From NCBI GenBank assembly GCA_956465555.1, contig OY101121.1:1698722-1762721 (forward strand): a stretch of 64,000 bases of DNA, in the 5' to 3' direction. Positions 19,848-28,828 of this stretch are shown one piece after another. How positions within the stretch are numbered: the stretch's first letter is position 1; the number at the start of each line of letters is the position of its first letter. The DNA comes from Nitzschia sp. pyKryTriq1 (Eukaryota > Bacillariophyta > Bacillariophyceae > Bacillariales > Bacillariaceae). The position numbers were made by a program, and so were the translations under genes. The notes below the pieces were generated by a model. That model was not told where the DNA came from and did not search any database. It saw nothing but the letters and a program-made list of their open reading frames with translations.

Positions 19848-21905
19848 TTAGTACTCGACAATGGCAGCATCGGAGAGGAATGTTTTGATTGTTGTGCCGC
19901 CTCGCTGGGTGAGATGGTTTTGTCGCAAACTCAACCAACCCAAACGACAGTCGTCTACCAAAAAGCGACAAAGCTCCAGGGCACCCCGATCAGTAATTTT
20001 ATTTCCATCCATATGTAGCTCTTGTAGATCTTTGGCGTATTCAAAATTCATCGATTGGTCTGTCAAAGAGTTTCTGGATACTGAAAGAGATTGAAGGGAC
20101 GTTTTTGGAATCACCTGCCCCAGGGCCGCCATACCAACATCACCGATATCGTTGCGGTCCAAGTTGAGACGCCGGAGAGTAGAGTTTTCCGAGAGTCCGT
20201 CTGCAACCGCTGAAGCTCCAATTGTAGACAACGACGAATCTGTGAGAGAAAGGACTTCCATGGTAGTATTCTCCTTGAGTACTGACGAGAGAGCCCGGGC
20301 CATATCATCTGCACAGTTGCAGTTTTTCATATAGAGCCGCACGATCTTAGCGCCTGAGCCCAGAGCCCTTTCACAAAATGGAATCAGACTGCGCGGCGAA
20401 AGACCTCTGCCGGAGAGCCAAAGGCACCTGATCAAGGGACTTGTCGATTCAAGGACGTCAGTCAACAGCAGAAGTTCCTCATCCCCAATGTTCCTCTCCG
20501 CAAGATGTATACTGGAAATCGCACCCTTGGACAAGTCACGCAAGGTTTGCCCAAACCAGTACTTCTGATTTCTCCTCAGTTGGGGTGCTCGTTCTATTGA
20601 GGCTTCCCCTTCGCTTGAAATGGGATTTTCCTGCCATGCCAGTGCCTCTAGGCTACATGTAGGCTTCCCCATCGCCATGGCAAGAGCAAACGCACCCGTA
20701 TCGTCAATCCGATTCCCTGTTAGAATCAGCTCCTCTAGGGACAAGTTGTAAGAAAGGGAATCCGCCAGTGCCTCCGCACCAGAGGAACAGATGTTGTTGC
20801 CAGTAAGGTCGATGTGGCGGAGTTTATTGTTTTCTTTCAAGGCATTCGCGAGACTGACTGCACCTTCGAGCCCAATATCATTCCAGCCCAGAACGATCTT
20901 TTCTATTGCACTACTTCGATGCTCATTTTCAGCCAAGCTGTCTGCTAACATCCACGCCCCCAAATCCCCAATGTCGTTATTATCCAAGCGGAGCTCCTTG
21001 AGCGTGTAATTGACTTTCAGCGCATTCCGCAGAATACTGGCACCCTCTGCTCCCACGAGATTCCTGCCAGCATAAAAGCCTTCGATTTTCCGATCGACCG
21101 CCAAGAGTTTGGCAAAAGCTTGCAACCCTGCAGGACCGAGGTTGTTGCAGGAGATATCTATCACTCTAAGGTTGGATTCCGTCGAATTCTTGAGTGACTC
21201 GGCAAGAATGGAAGCCCCGCTTTTCTTTATGTTGTTGTAGCTTACATCAAGTACCCTAAGGGTCGAATTCGTTCCAAGTTCAGCTGCAATCGTCTTCATT
21301 CCCTTAGTGCCCATATTGTTGTGTCCGAGGTAGAGTTCCTGCAGACTTTTACTGTAGCGAAGAATGGATGCAATTGTCGTGGCTCCCTTGCTTCCCAGTT
21401 GTGTGTCACTGAGATTGAGATGTATTAATCTTGACGGAGACGATTCTGATATTAATGGATCGAGAAGAGGGGATAAGCCTGCCAATGTCAGCGGATTCCT
21501 GGATAAATCTAATTTGGACAGTGTTTGTTGCTGGCTCCGTACTAGATTTGACAGATCTTCGCCAGCATCCGAGCTCAGCTCATTTTTGGGGAGTTCCAAG
21601 GAATGTAGATGTATGGATGAGTGGTAGTTAACCAACAGACGATGCAAGGGCTCTAGATGCTCCGCACCAAAAAAATCTTCGCAGCGGAGTTCCTGAATTT
21701 CCGGGTTGTCCTCTAGAAAGGACAAAATATAGTCTCCATCGACGGCGTCACTCCGTTGAAAGGATGCTTTTCTCGACGCATCATTTGCAAACGAGCTAGG
21801 CTGTCGACGAATTGTACCGACTGTACTACCAGAGCTCGATTGCCGACGATCCTTTGGCTTTGTTACAAGGACGCCCTCTGCAACACTATTGGTCGCAGAA
21901 AACAT
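19848..21905 (-). CDS. RNase-inhibitor-type leucine-rich repeat protein
   Basis: This single-exon gene encodes 685 residues from the ATG at 21905. Nearly the whole protein is a run of about 17-19 LRRs of the RI type, with the pattern LxxLxLxxNxIGxxGAxxLAxxL (for example LQELYLGHNNMGTKGMKTIAAEL). A less regular stretch at about residues 425-510 (WFGQTLRDLSKGAI) interrupts two LRR blocks. The N-terminal 60 residues are Ser/Arg-rich with no signal peptide. No NACHT, kinase or F-box domain is attached. Such proteins act as protein-binding horseshoes, for instance RanGAP-like or NLRC3-like in shape, but no partner can be inferred. Confidence 0.88.
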   Translation of the reverse strand: MFSATNSVAEGVLVTKPKDRRQSSSGSTVGTIRRQPSSFANDASRKASFQRSDAVDGDYILSFLEDNPEIQELRCEDFFGAEHLEPLHRLLVNYHSSIHLHSLELPKNELSSDAGEDLSNLVRSQQQTLSKLDLSRNPLTLAGLSPLLDPLISESSPSRLIHLNLSDTQLGSKGATTIASILRYSKSLQELYLGHNNMGTKGMKTIAAELGTNSTLRVLDVSYNNIKKSGASILAESLKNSTESNLRVIDISCNNLGPAGLQAFAKLLAVDRKIEGFYAGRNLVGAEGASILRNALKVNYTLKELRLDNNDIGDLGAWMLADSLAENEHRSSAIEKIVLGWNDIGLEGAVSLANALKENNKLRHIDLTGNNICSSGAEALADSLSYNLSLEELILTGNRIDDTGAFALAMAMGKPTCSLEALAWQENPISSEGEASIERAPQLRRNQKYWFGQTLRDLSKGAISSIHLAERNIGDEELLLLTDVLESTSPLIRCLWLSGRGLSPRSLIPFCERALGSGAKIVRLYMKNCNCADDMARALSSVLKENTTMEVLSLTDSSLSTIGASAVADGLSENSTLRRLNLDRNDIGDVGMAALGQVIPKTSLQSLSVSRNSLTDQSMNFEYAKDLQELHMDGNKITDRGALELCRFLVDDCRLGWLSLRQNHLTQRGGTTIKTFLSDAAIVEY

Positions 21906-22469
21906 AACTTGTTCACAAAGGGGATGAGGAGTGCTGTCGTTCGAAATTTTCTTTCGGGTTGCAATGTTTGTTTATGCGACCCTCGACATCAAAATCGTGT
22001 GTGTGATACTCCTTGCTTTCGCAAGATCAGAACAAAGTAAGTGGTGGAACGCAACACAAGCACGCAGACAAACAACGCTCGCTGATGATGATGTGACAAA
22101 ATATTCTGTTGTAAAACACCATCACCACCGAGCATACGAGTACCGAGACCCGCAAAAATCAAAATGAAAAACGATCGAGAGAAAAAAATATTGAATATCG
22201 CGGGTATGCGGAAATGAGAACGCCTCAAGCGTCCGTCCGTCGATTCGCTTCACGGACGTCGTCCAGACTGGCGGGACCCGGGCGAAAAAGATCGTCGAAG
22301 AGCGGATCCGCGATAATAATCCGCCACCCGCATAGCGGCATTCTTTGGCCTGCTTGCTTTTTGCTTTGCTTGTCCGACAACCATACAATCCAAAGCAACT
22401 CGTTCGAGTCTAGTTGGAAAGAGAAGAAAGCAATTTTTGCCCAAGCAAACGAACAATAACATAGAAAAG
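21906..22469. other. Divergent promoter region between the LRR and p23 genes
   Basis: The spacer between two divergently transcribed genes contains no supported coding region. Short plus-strand frames at 21931-22167 and 22214-22459 have no recognisable protein features. Confidence 0.4.
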
Positions 22470-23530
22470 ATGTCTATCAACACTGCCCCCATCAAGTGGG
22501 CCCAACGAAAGGATTCGTTATATTTGACAATCGCTCTTCCAGGTAGGTTCTTGAGAAACCGTGAAGTTGCCCATAAAATGCTGCCGATATTATCGTCGGG
22601 GGATTTTCTTATCTAAATCATGAACACCGGACGGCACTCATATTGAAATTTCTTGTTTTTCTATCTCACAAACACTGCCATTACAGATGTCAAGGACGAG
22701 ACAATTACCTTGACGGATACGGGGTTGGACTTTAAGGGGAAGAGTCAAGACAAGGAGTATTCCGTCAGCATTGAATTCCTGAAATCAGTCGATGCAGAAG
22801 GTTCAACTTACAAGGTGTTGCCGCGATCTGTCCAAATGCTCATTTCGAAGAAGGAGAAGGACGAGGAGGAGTTCTGGCCTCAGTTGCTCAAAGACAAGGC
22901 TCTAGAAAAGAACCAGGTGATGATTGACTGGGATCGATATGTTGATGAGGACGAGGAAGAAGAGGGTTTCGACATGAGCAACCTTGAAGGCGGTAGTGGA
23001 ATGGGGTGAGTTCCGATGCAAGAGTTATGTGCATCTTTCACGTTGAGTCTGCTGACCCGTCGCACTATTTGTATTTTCTTGGGGCGTAATGTAGAGGTAT
23101 GCCCGGTATGGGTGGAATGGGCGGAATGGGGTGAGTCATGACGTGCTAGCTATGGATATTTTGGCATGCAGGGAACTTTGCTATCGTCAACCAGCTGCTA
23201 ACTCGTCGCATTTTTGGTATTTTCTCGGCCCGTAATGTAGCGGTATGGAAGGCATGATGGGTGGAATGGGTGGAATGGGGTGAGTTCCAATGCGTCACAG
23301 CGCCGAGTTTCTATATCTATTGTTGCTAACTCATTGCATCATTTCTTCGGTTTTACTGTAGAGGTATGCCCGGCATGGAAGGCATGGATATGGCCAAATT
23401 GATGGAGCAAATGGGCCAGATGGGAGGTATGGATGGTATAGACGGCAATCCTGGAATCGACGATGGCGATGATGACGACGACGATGATGACGACCTTGAT
23501 GACTTGCCGGATTTGGAAGAGACGAATTAA
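22470..23530 (+). CDS. p23/Sba1-type Hsp90 co-chaperone, five exons
   Basis: Exons 22470-22542, 22687-23005, 23095-23130, 23241-23279 and 23362-23530 join to about 211 residues. The CS (p23/HSP20-like) domain spans residues 5-115, with IKWAQRKDSLYLTIALPD and the p23 signature region FWPQLLKDKALEKNQVMIDWDRYVDEDE. A Gly/Met-rich linker (GGMPGMGGMGGM) follows, then a strongly acidic tail ending DLPDLEETN. p23 stabilises the ATP-bound closed Hsp90 dimer in the cytosol. Two of the exons are only 36 and 39 nt and encode near-identical GGM repeats. Exons 3 to 5 all begin with the same GGTATG context and their introns resemble each other, so the linker grew by duplication of an exon-intron unit. Confidence 0.88.
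23095..23400 (+). repeat. Tandemly duplicated mini-exon/intron units in the p23 gene
   Basis: Exons 3 (23095-23130), 4 (23241-23279) and the start of exon 5 (23362) share [A/C]GGTATG...GGTGGAATGGG. Their donors are all GGGTGAGT, and the preceding introns share 'ctcgtcgca...tattttct..g..cgtaatgtag'-like ends. The repeat period is about 130 bp, and all borders split a Gly codon in the same phase. Confidence 0.8.
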
Positions 23531-23760
23531 ACGAGTGTTGTGTTATCAATGGTTTGGGCTCATATATGGTCACAGCATACCGCTTTGCTCCACGAGTATT
23601 GGCTTTCGTCATATTCTCCTTTGGTGCTTTACCTCAAACTATTAGCCTGGGCACTATGTCACAGCGCAATCAACTACTTAAAAAATCCTAGTAGAGCTCT
23701 CTGATAGAGTGACAATTTTCCTGCCGATATTCATTGGCTTTGAATATCTCTAGCTTTCCT

Positions 23761-24522
23761 CTATCGCGACAGATACTCTGGAATCCAAACCGAATGTGAT
23801 CCTTCGGCGATGACTTCGTTGTCTTGTGTCCGAACGACTTGAGTTACGAGCTGAATCTCATCCCCGTCTTGACGACTGCCAAAGTCTTTCTCTTTGATGG
23901 AAACCTCCTCTCCGTCTCTAGTGTAATGCTTGACTGAAATCACTTGAACTGTCGCACATACTTCTTGACCTACGATCAATGGCCGTGCTTGATGCATGGA
24001 TGCTGTCACTGGAACTGACTGCGGGAAGGCCGCTTCCACTAAAGCACCCACCAGACCGGAAATTAGGACAGGGCTCAAAACAGCAGGTCCAACCGCTCTA
24101 TTCTGAATCCACCCTCGCGCTCGACTGTAATTGGGATCAAAGGAAGCGTGGCGGGCTAATTCCTCGCCCCCGCAAGTCAAGAGCCCATGCGCGTTGGCGC
24201 TGGAGCCAAACACTCGACGAATACTTGCTGTTTTGCCAACCAAGCTCTCGTTGATACCGTCTCCCCGCTTTAAGTCGAACAATTCTCCCATTGGACCAAA
24301 GTGATCATCATCGAGATCAACGGCAAGAGTTGAGAATTTACCGTGCTGGCTCTTCCTATGACTCCCCAAGCCGCTAGTAGAAGCGCTGCTGACTAATCGA
24401 ACATTTTTCGCCAGGACCGATCGAGAATTCAAGGATAGCAAAGTGACCGCATTCCTCTTCGCCCCAATTTCAGCAACGATCTTGGCCAGCCTGTTAGCGG
24501 GCGATCTCAGTGTCGAAAACAT
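23761..24522 (-). CDS. MaoC/hotdog-fold protein, probably mitochondrial
   Basis: 253 residues from the ATG at 24522. The N-terminus is rich in Arg, Ser and Ala with few acids (STLRSPANRLAKIVAEIGAKR), consistent with a mitochondrial presequence. From about residue 75 the sequence follows the MaoC-like hotdog pattern: GELFDLKRGD at the start, a FDPNYSRARG region where hydratases have GDxNPxH, then VLSPVLISGLVGALVEAAFP (the long hotdog helix). MHQARPLIVGQEVCATVQVI and a final beta-sheet follow. Related proteins are 3-hydroxyacyl-thioester dehydratases or thioesterases. The usual catalytic His of the hydratase motif appears as Tyr, so dehydratase activity is uncertain. Confidence 0.72.
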   Translation of the reverse strand: MFSTLRSPANRLAKIVAEIGAKRNAVTLLSLNSRSVLAKNVRLVSSASTSGLGSHRKSQHGKFSTLAVDLDDDHFGPMGELFDLKRGDGINESLVGKTASIRRVFGSSANAHGLLTCGGEELARHASFDPNYSRARGWIQNRAVGPAVLSPVLISGLVGALVEAAFPQSVPVTASMHQARPLIVGQEVCATVQVISVKHYTRDGEEVSIKEKDFGSRQDGDEIQLVTQVVRTQDNEVIAEGSHSVWIPEYLSR

Positions 24523-26132
24523 AATGGACTGCTGTTTCTATTGTTGGTAGGAGGAGTATGGTTTCAGAGAAGGAGTACCAGGTAGACTTTGAGAAAGAAG
24601 TCAGTGATGCGTGGATTATTGATCTGCTTTTTGACAGAGCTGTTCCACCGAACTCGCCCCAAGCGCGACGCCCACGACGTTTGCGGCGTCAGCAAAAAAT
24701 AATTGGCGACAAGCAGGAAGCGCGTCGGCGAGTATGGCATACCTCGTACCGGTAGTAGACTACTTGTACCGGTACAGTACGAGTACAGTACCGGTACTCG
24801 CACAGTACTGTACAAGGCACCCCATATCTACACACCCGCTAAGAAAGGGTCATTCACCCTCTAAAATACTTAATGCAATCTATCTACTACGTCAGCACAA
24901 CCACGTCATAAACGACCGATCCGTGATTCGGACTCGATCCATTAATCCCACCACCCTTGCGCATGTCCCAAACCATCGATCCTGCCCTTTTGCGCCCACG
25001 AAAATGCATCTCAGCCTTCGGCGACAAGTCGTCAACGTTGGGGCGAAGGAGTAGGTCGTCGGCGACAAGTCGTCAACAATGGGGCGAAGGAGTAGTAAAG
25101 CGAAAGAGTAGTTGGCAGATTTTGTGGTGCGTGATTTATCTTTTTTCTCCTATTTTGCGACCAACACAACAAAAAATGGCGAGAAAACTCGATCAGCGAG
25201 ATCTCATGTTGTATATATAATATACAATCACCAACTACAATCGGAACACAAACACGTCATACAAGAACACGACACTTCGCAATACATACCGATACAACAC
25301 AACGCAATACAATATCACGAAACACCCGTCACAAAAACGACGATGGCAATGCAGCCATCCCGCTGCAAAAGACAAAACAACACAGAAGATCAGCATCATT
25401 GTTTTTGCAAATGCTGAATCCTCGACAATGGCGGGCCAGATGCCCACCATCTTGTCATTAGGACTTTGTATTCTTTTTCTCCCCCCTCTCCCACCCGGCT
25501 GAGCAAAACTAATGAAGTTTCGTGGAAGTCTAATGAGTTCCCCGATCCCAAATCATTGCGCCTCAGATGCATATGTAGTACTTGACCTTGCGGATGCTGT
25601 TTCTTCTGGGTTCGAATCCGGAGCGGGGATACCACTTAGCGGCTCTAGTGCCGTATCCCTAGCTAAACTGTCTGGATAGTCGTCGTCCATTGTCGATGGC
25701 GGATTGTTGTGTTGGGTTAGTCACAGGTACTGCTCGACGGTCCATCCATCTCTGATGTCTGATGGCTGGATGTCAAAAGATCCAAGGTGACCCTACTGTC
25801 AATGTCTATTGACTACTTGGATTCAGTACAACGGGCAGACGCCAATCCGTACACGTTACGCTACCGGTACAGGACTACTTTCAACTTCGGCCTGAACTAG
25901 ACGCTACCGTAGGGAAAATGTACAACAGTCTCTCGGTGTGTGTCTGTCTACTAGCTGCAAGAGAGAATGGTGCAAGTGTTGGTAAAAATCACGTGGGTTG
26001 TAGATAACTGACGAGTAGAGGGTTAGGTTGTTTTCATGTCAAAAATCAACTTGTTCAAAGATTTCGCACTACTAGCTTCAAGGCCCTTCAAGCTAGGCAA
26101 GCGGCTTTCCCACCACCAGACTCGTGAGCCCT
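24523..26132. other. 1.6-kb gene-free spacer with small repeats
   Basis: No gene is supported. It holds a TACCGGTA/GTAC island at about 24745-24815 and a 41-bp tandem repeat at 25020-25095. A stretch rich in CAACAC/ATACAA words follows at about 25160-25330. A stem-loop (gggatac...gtatccc) near 25625-25655 directly follows a GGTTCGAATCC word. The tandem unit and the AT-rich words suggest fast-evolving filler. Confidence 0.4.
25020..25095. repeat. Two-copy 41-bp tandem repeat
   Basis: The unit ggcgacaagtcgtcaac(gt/aa)tggggcgaaggagtag starts at 25020 and again at 25061; the second copy is truncated after about 35 bp. Two bases differ between copies. Confidence 0.8.
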
Positions 26133-28070
26133 CTAAACTCCCTTGGGAGGTTCCGACCCCATACCCTTTAACATGTTTGGAACGGGACCCGCTTCACCTG
26201 CACTAGCTTCGAGTGATTGCAGCAAATTGTTCAAAACATGAGCATTTTCTGCAACCTCTCCACTCGTCCCCGAACCATCCAAACCGTCACTATCTCCCAT
26301 GGTGTCCATATCCCGCGACCTCGTTTTCGCCTCGAGCTCCATATCCATGGCATCCTGTTCAACACAAGAGAAAATACTGTATGAGAAGGGAGACCCTTGT
26401 AATCCGACTATGATAAGAAAATAATTTGTGGATTTAATTTGACTCACCATTAAGCCTCGCATCTCCGAAGACGCCTCGATATCCTCTGATTCTTCCATGA
26501 GGTCGTAGTCTTCCTTGTAAAAGAAAGGGTCTTCAGATTGTGGAAACGAGAGTTGATCTCCTTTGAGAACGGAATGCAGTATATTCATAAAGACTCGAGG
26601 CCGAATGTCTCGCCTAGACTTTGGAATAGGCGCCGCCGTAGCCGCAACTCCCTCGACTTCGGAAGGCTGCACCATGAAATTCTGAAAGCGCGACAAGATT
26701 GTGTCCAAATCATTTGTTCCATCAACACCATCACCATCGCCATCACCATTATTTATCGTCAACCAAGATTCATCATCCACCTGGTCGGCCAACGGCATGG
26801 GGAAATCTTCGTCCGCGTCCTCGATTTTCTGCGCATTCAGTAATTGTTGTTTGATGGATGCTTCGGGGTGGGAGCGGAGAGTCAGATTGGCAGCCTCTTC
26901 TGGAAATACTGGACATTTTAGAATGTCTGTCAAATCGTGTTGCGCATGATTAGGACCTTGCTGGTAGCTTTGAAGGATCCACGAAGGCCCCTGACTTTTA
27001 CTTCCATCCACCTGGCACTGTTCCCCTATCCTTGACCAGTAGGCGATGCGCTTGTCCGTGGACATGGTGTCCCATTTCGTCTTGGAAAGAAACTCCAGAC
27101 CAGCTACAATTCTGACTCCCAATTGTACAGCATGTTGAACGTGCGGTGTGGCATCCGTCGTGCATTGTCGTTTGTATCTCTTTACTTCCACTCCAGTCGG
27201 TGGTACGAACTCTGCTGTCTTCCATTCGGAGGAGACCATGGTTCGAAGCATGGCATAATTCGTCCGGGAAAGCGATGCCATTGTCCAAACCCAATCACTG
27301 TAATCGATAAGGTCGGGTGGTAAATCTTCAATATGGTCGCAAAAGGCTTGAATAGCGGCGTGGACCAAGTCGGGTCGATTTCGGAAAACACTCGCCACCT
27401 GACGGGGGACAACCAAGGGAGTTCGTTGCTTTGCGAGTGCATGTTCCTGATTTCGCGAGAGAGACAGTTGTAGAAGGTCTTGTACTTTAGGATGAGAAGA
27501 TTTAGTGTTTGGATCTTGAGTTCGTAAGAACTCCAAAGCCGCCGATAGAGATGCGTGCGATTGTCGCAAGAGTTGAACTTTCCCCTTTCGAATCCAGCAG
27601 GCGTAGTGATGCGTATCGGTTGGATCTTGATCAAGCCAGTCAGGCAAGACTTCTGCTGTCTGAATGAGAATGACTTGACCATCCTCTGCGTCCCAGCATG
27701 AAATCGCAACATCTTCGTCTAATTCTTGGCTCAAGGTGAGCATATGTTCAATCGCCATCCATTCGTCGGCAACGCTGGGACCGTAACGACAGTAGGCTCG
27801 TAAATGAGGAATGCCCTCTTCTCCAACGTGCACACCGAAGACAGGTCCATCACCCCCATAGTGCCAGTGAAAATCGTTTTTGGATTGAAGAAAAGTATTG
27901 CAGGTGTTTGCAAGCTTTGCAAGACGAAGAAGTCGCTGAATGCGATCGTGCTCGCTTCGCAAGGGGTACAGATCCAAAATGAGCACATTCTTGGTACTCT
28001 CTGTTTCCAATCCAAGAGGAGCCTGCGGACTACTTTTCAAGGCCTGCTCTAACAGAGACCCCTCCTCCAT
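26133..28070 (-). CDS. Ecdysoneless/SGT1-family protein
   Basis: Two exons, 28070-26448 and 26354-26133, give about 614 residues. The intron at 26447-26355 (93 nt, GTGAGT...ACAG) is a multiple of three without stops, so an unspliced reading frame also stays open. The N-terminal half matches the Ecd (human ECD, yeast-complementing hSGT1) family: VADEWMAIEHMLTLSQ, AISCWDAEDGQVILIQTAEVLPDWL and HHYACWIRKGKVQLL. The C-terminal half is acidic and probably disordered. Ecd proteins are known to bind R2TP/PIH1D1 and Prp8 and to act in spliceosome assembly and p53 or transcription control in animals. In this organism a role in U5 snRNP assembly is inferred. Confidence 0.85.
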   Translation of the reverse strand: MEEGSLLEQALKSSPQAPLGLETESTKNVLILDLYPLRSEHDRIQRLLRLAKLANTCNTFLQSKNDFHWHYGGDGPVFGVHVGEEGIPHLRAYCRYGPSVADEWMAIEHMLTLSQELDEDVAISCWDAEDGQVILIQTAEVLPDWLDQDPTDTHHYACWIRKGKVQLLRQSHASLSAALEFLRTQDPNTKSSHPKVQDLLQLSLSRNQEHALAKQRTPLVVPRQVASVFRNRPDLVHAAIQAFCDHIEDLPPDLIDYSDWVWTMASLSRTNYAMLRTMVSSEWKTAEFVPPTGVEVKRYKRQCTTDATPHVQHAVQLGVRIVAGLEFLSKTKWDTMSTDKRIAYWSRIGEQCQVDGSKSQGPSWILQSYQQGPNHAQHDLTDILKCPVFPEEAANLTLRSHPEASIKQQLLNAQKIEDADEDFPMPLADQVDDESWLTINNGDGDGDGVDGTNDLDTILSRFQNFMVQPSEVEGVAATAAPIPKSRRDIRPRVFMNILHSVLKGDQLSFPQSEDPFFYKEDYDLMEESEDIEASSEMRGLMVSQIKSTNYFLIIVGLQGSPFSYSIFSCVEQDAMDMELEAKTRSRDMDTMGDSDGLDGSGTSGEVAENAHVLNNLLQSLEASAGEAGPVPNMLKGMGSEPPKGV

Positions 28071-28828
28071 TGCTGATGGTTGGTTTAGCGGTCAACCAAA
28101 TCAGGTTCTGGAAAGTATGTGTGGCCACCTGTGCGAATCAATCAAGGAAACCAATCAGCTTGGTCGAAAGAGAACTGCGAATCTTGCGCTCTCTCAAACA
28201 GGAATTTCACTAGCATTCATTCCACTCTCGCGCCATCTATGTCTTCTTCTGTACCGGTACTCGTATATGGTATGAATGGTCTCTTCCTGCTACATGAATA
28301 CAGTTAGCGAGGCAAGCCTACAGTAATATTGATGGCTGCAGCATCCGCCATCCGCCGCATCCGCCATCCGCCATCCGCCATCGTCATGTTGCAGTACTTG
28401 GTTTTTCGCGGTGCGTCGAGACGGGGATGATTATTCTTTGAATGCGACGACTAGTACGATCAGACCAATCTTGGCCGCCAAACATCATCTGTTTTATGAT
28501 GATGAATGATGATGATGATTGATTCTTCTTCTTCGGTAGACTGACTCCTCCTCAAATCACTATTGTTGTTACAGTACTGGTACTGGTACTGGTACTGGTA
28601 CTGGTACTGGTACTGGTACTGGTACTGGTACTGGTACTGGTACTGGTACTTGTACTTGTACAGGTGGGGGAAGAGGTTGTGTTCATACTGCCAGGTACAG
28701 ATGTACTCTTCGCTTCTCTCTCTCTCTCTCTCTAGTAGTAGTAGTAGTAGAGCGTTCTACCGGTAGAGTAGTACTGTCCAGGGCTCCTCTAGCTAAAGCA
28801 GTACTACAGGTACAGTATGTTGTTTGGG
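28071..28828. repeat. Spacer with CATCCGC repeats, (GGTACT)n and CT/TAG microsatellites
   Basis: About 28341-28383 is a run of catccgc units. About 28574-28650 is a hexanucleotide tract of roughly twelve (ctggta) copies that drifts to (cttgta) at its end. About 28712-28733 is (tc)n, followed by (tag)n to 28750. The region 28750-28825 has TACCGGTAG and GTACTGTAC words. The 67-residue plus-strand frame made of Tyr-Trp pairs is only the hexamer read in frame. Confidence 0.75.

Noticed and set aside
22214-22459. 81-residue plus-strand frame upstream of p23
   Set aside because: It lies in the presumed promoter and 5' UTR, ends just before the p23 start and has no recognisable features.
25160-25330. 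Possible solitary long terminal repeat around the TATATAATATA stretch
   Set aside because: No paired ends, target duplication or internal element could be found.
25590-25660. Exact tRNA B-box word GGTTCGAATCC followed by GGGGATACCA
   Set aside because: The T stem does not pair, no acceptor partner or A box lies at the right distance, and the downstream hairpin is unrelated to a cloverleaf.
28563-28766. Plus-strand frame of alternating Tyr-Trp
   Set aside because: It is the (ctggta)n microsatellite read in frame.
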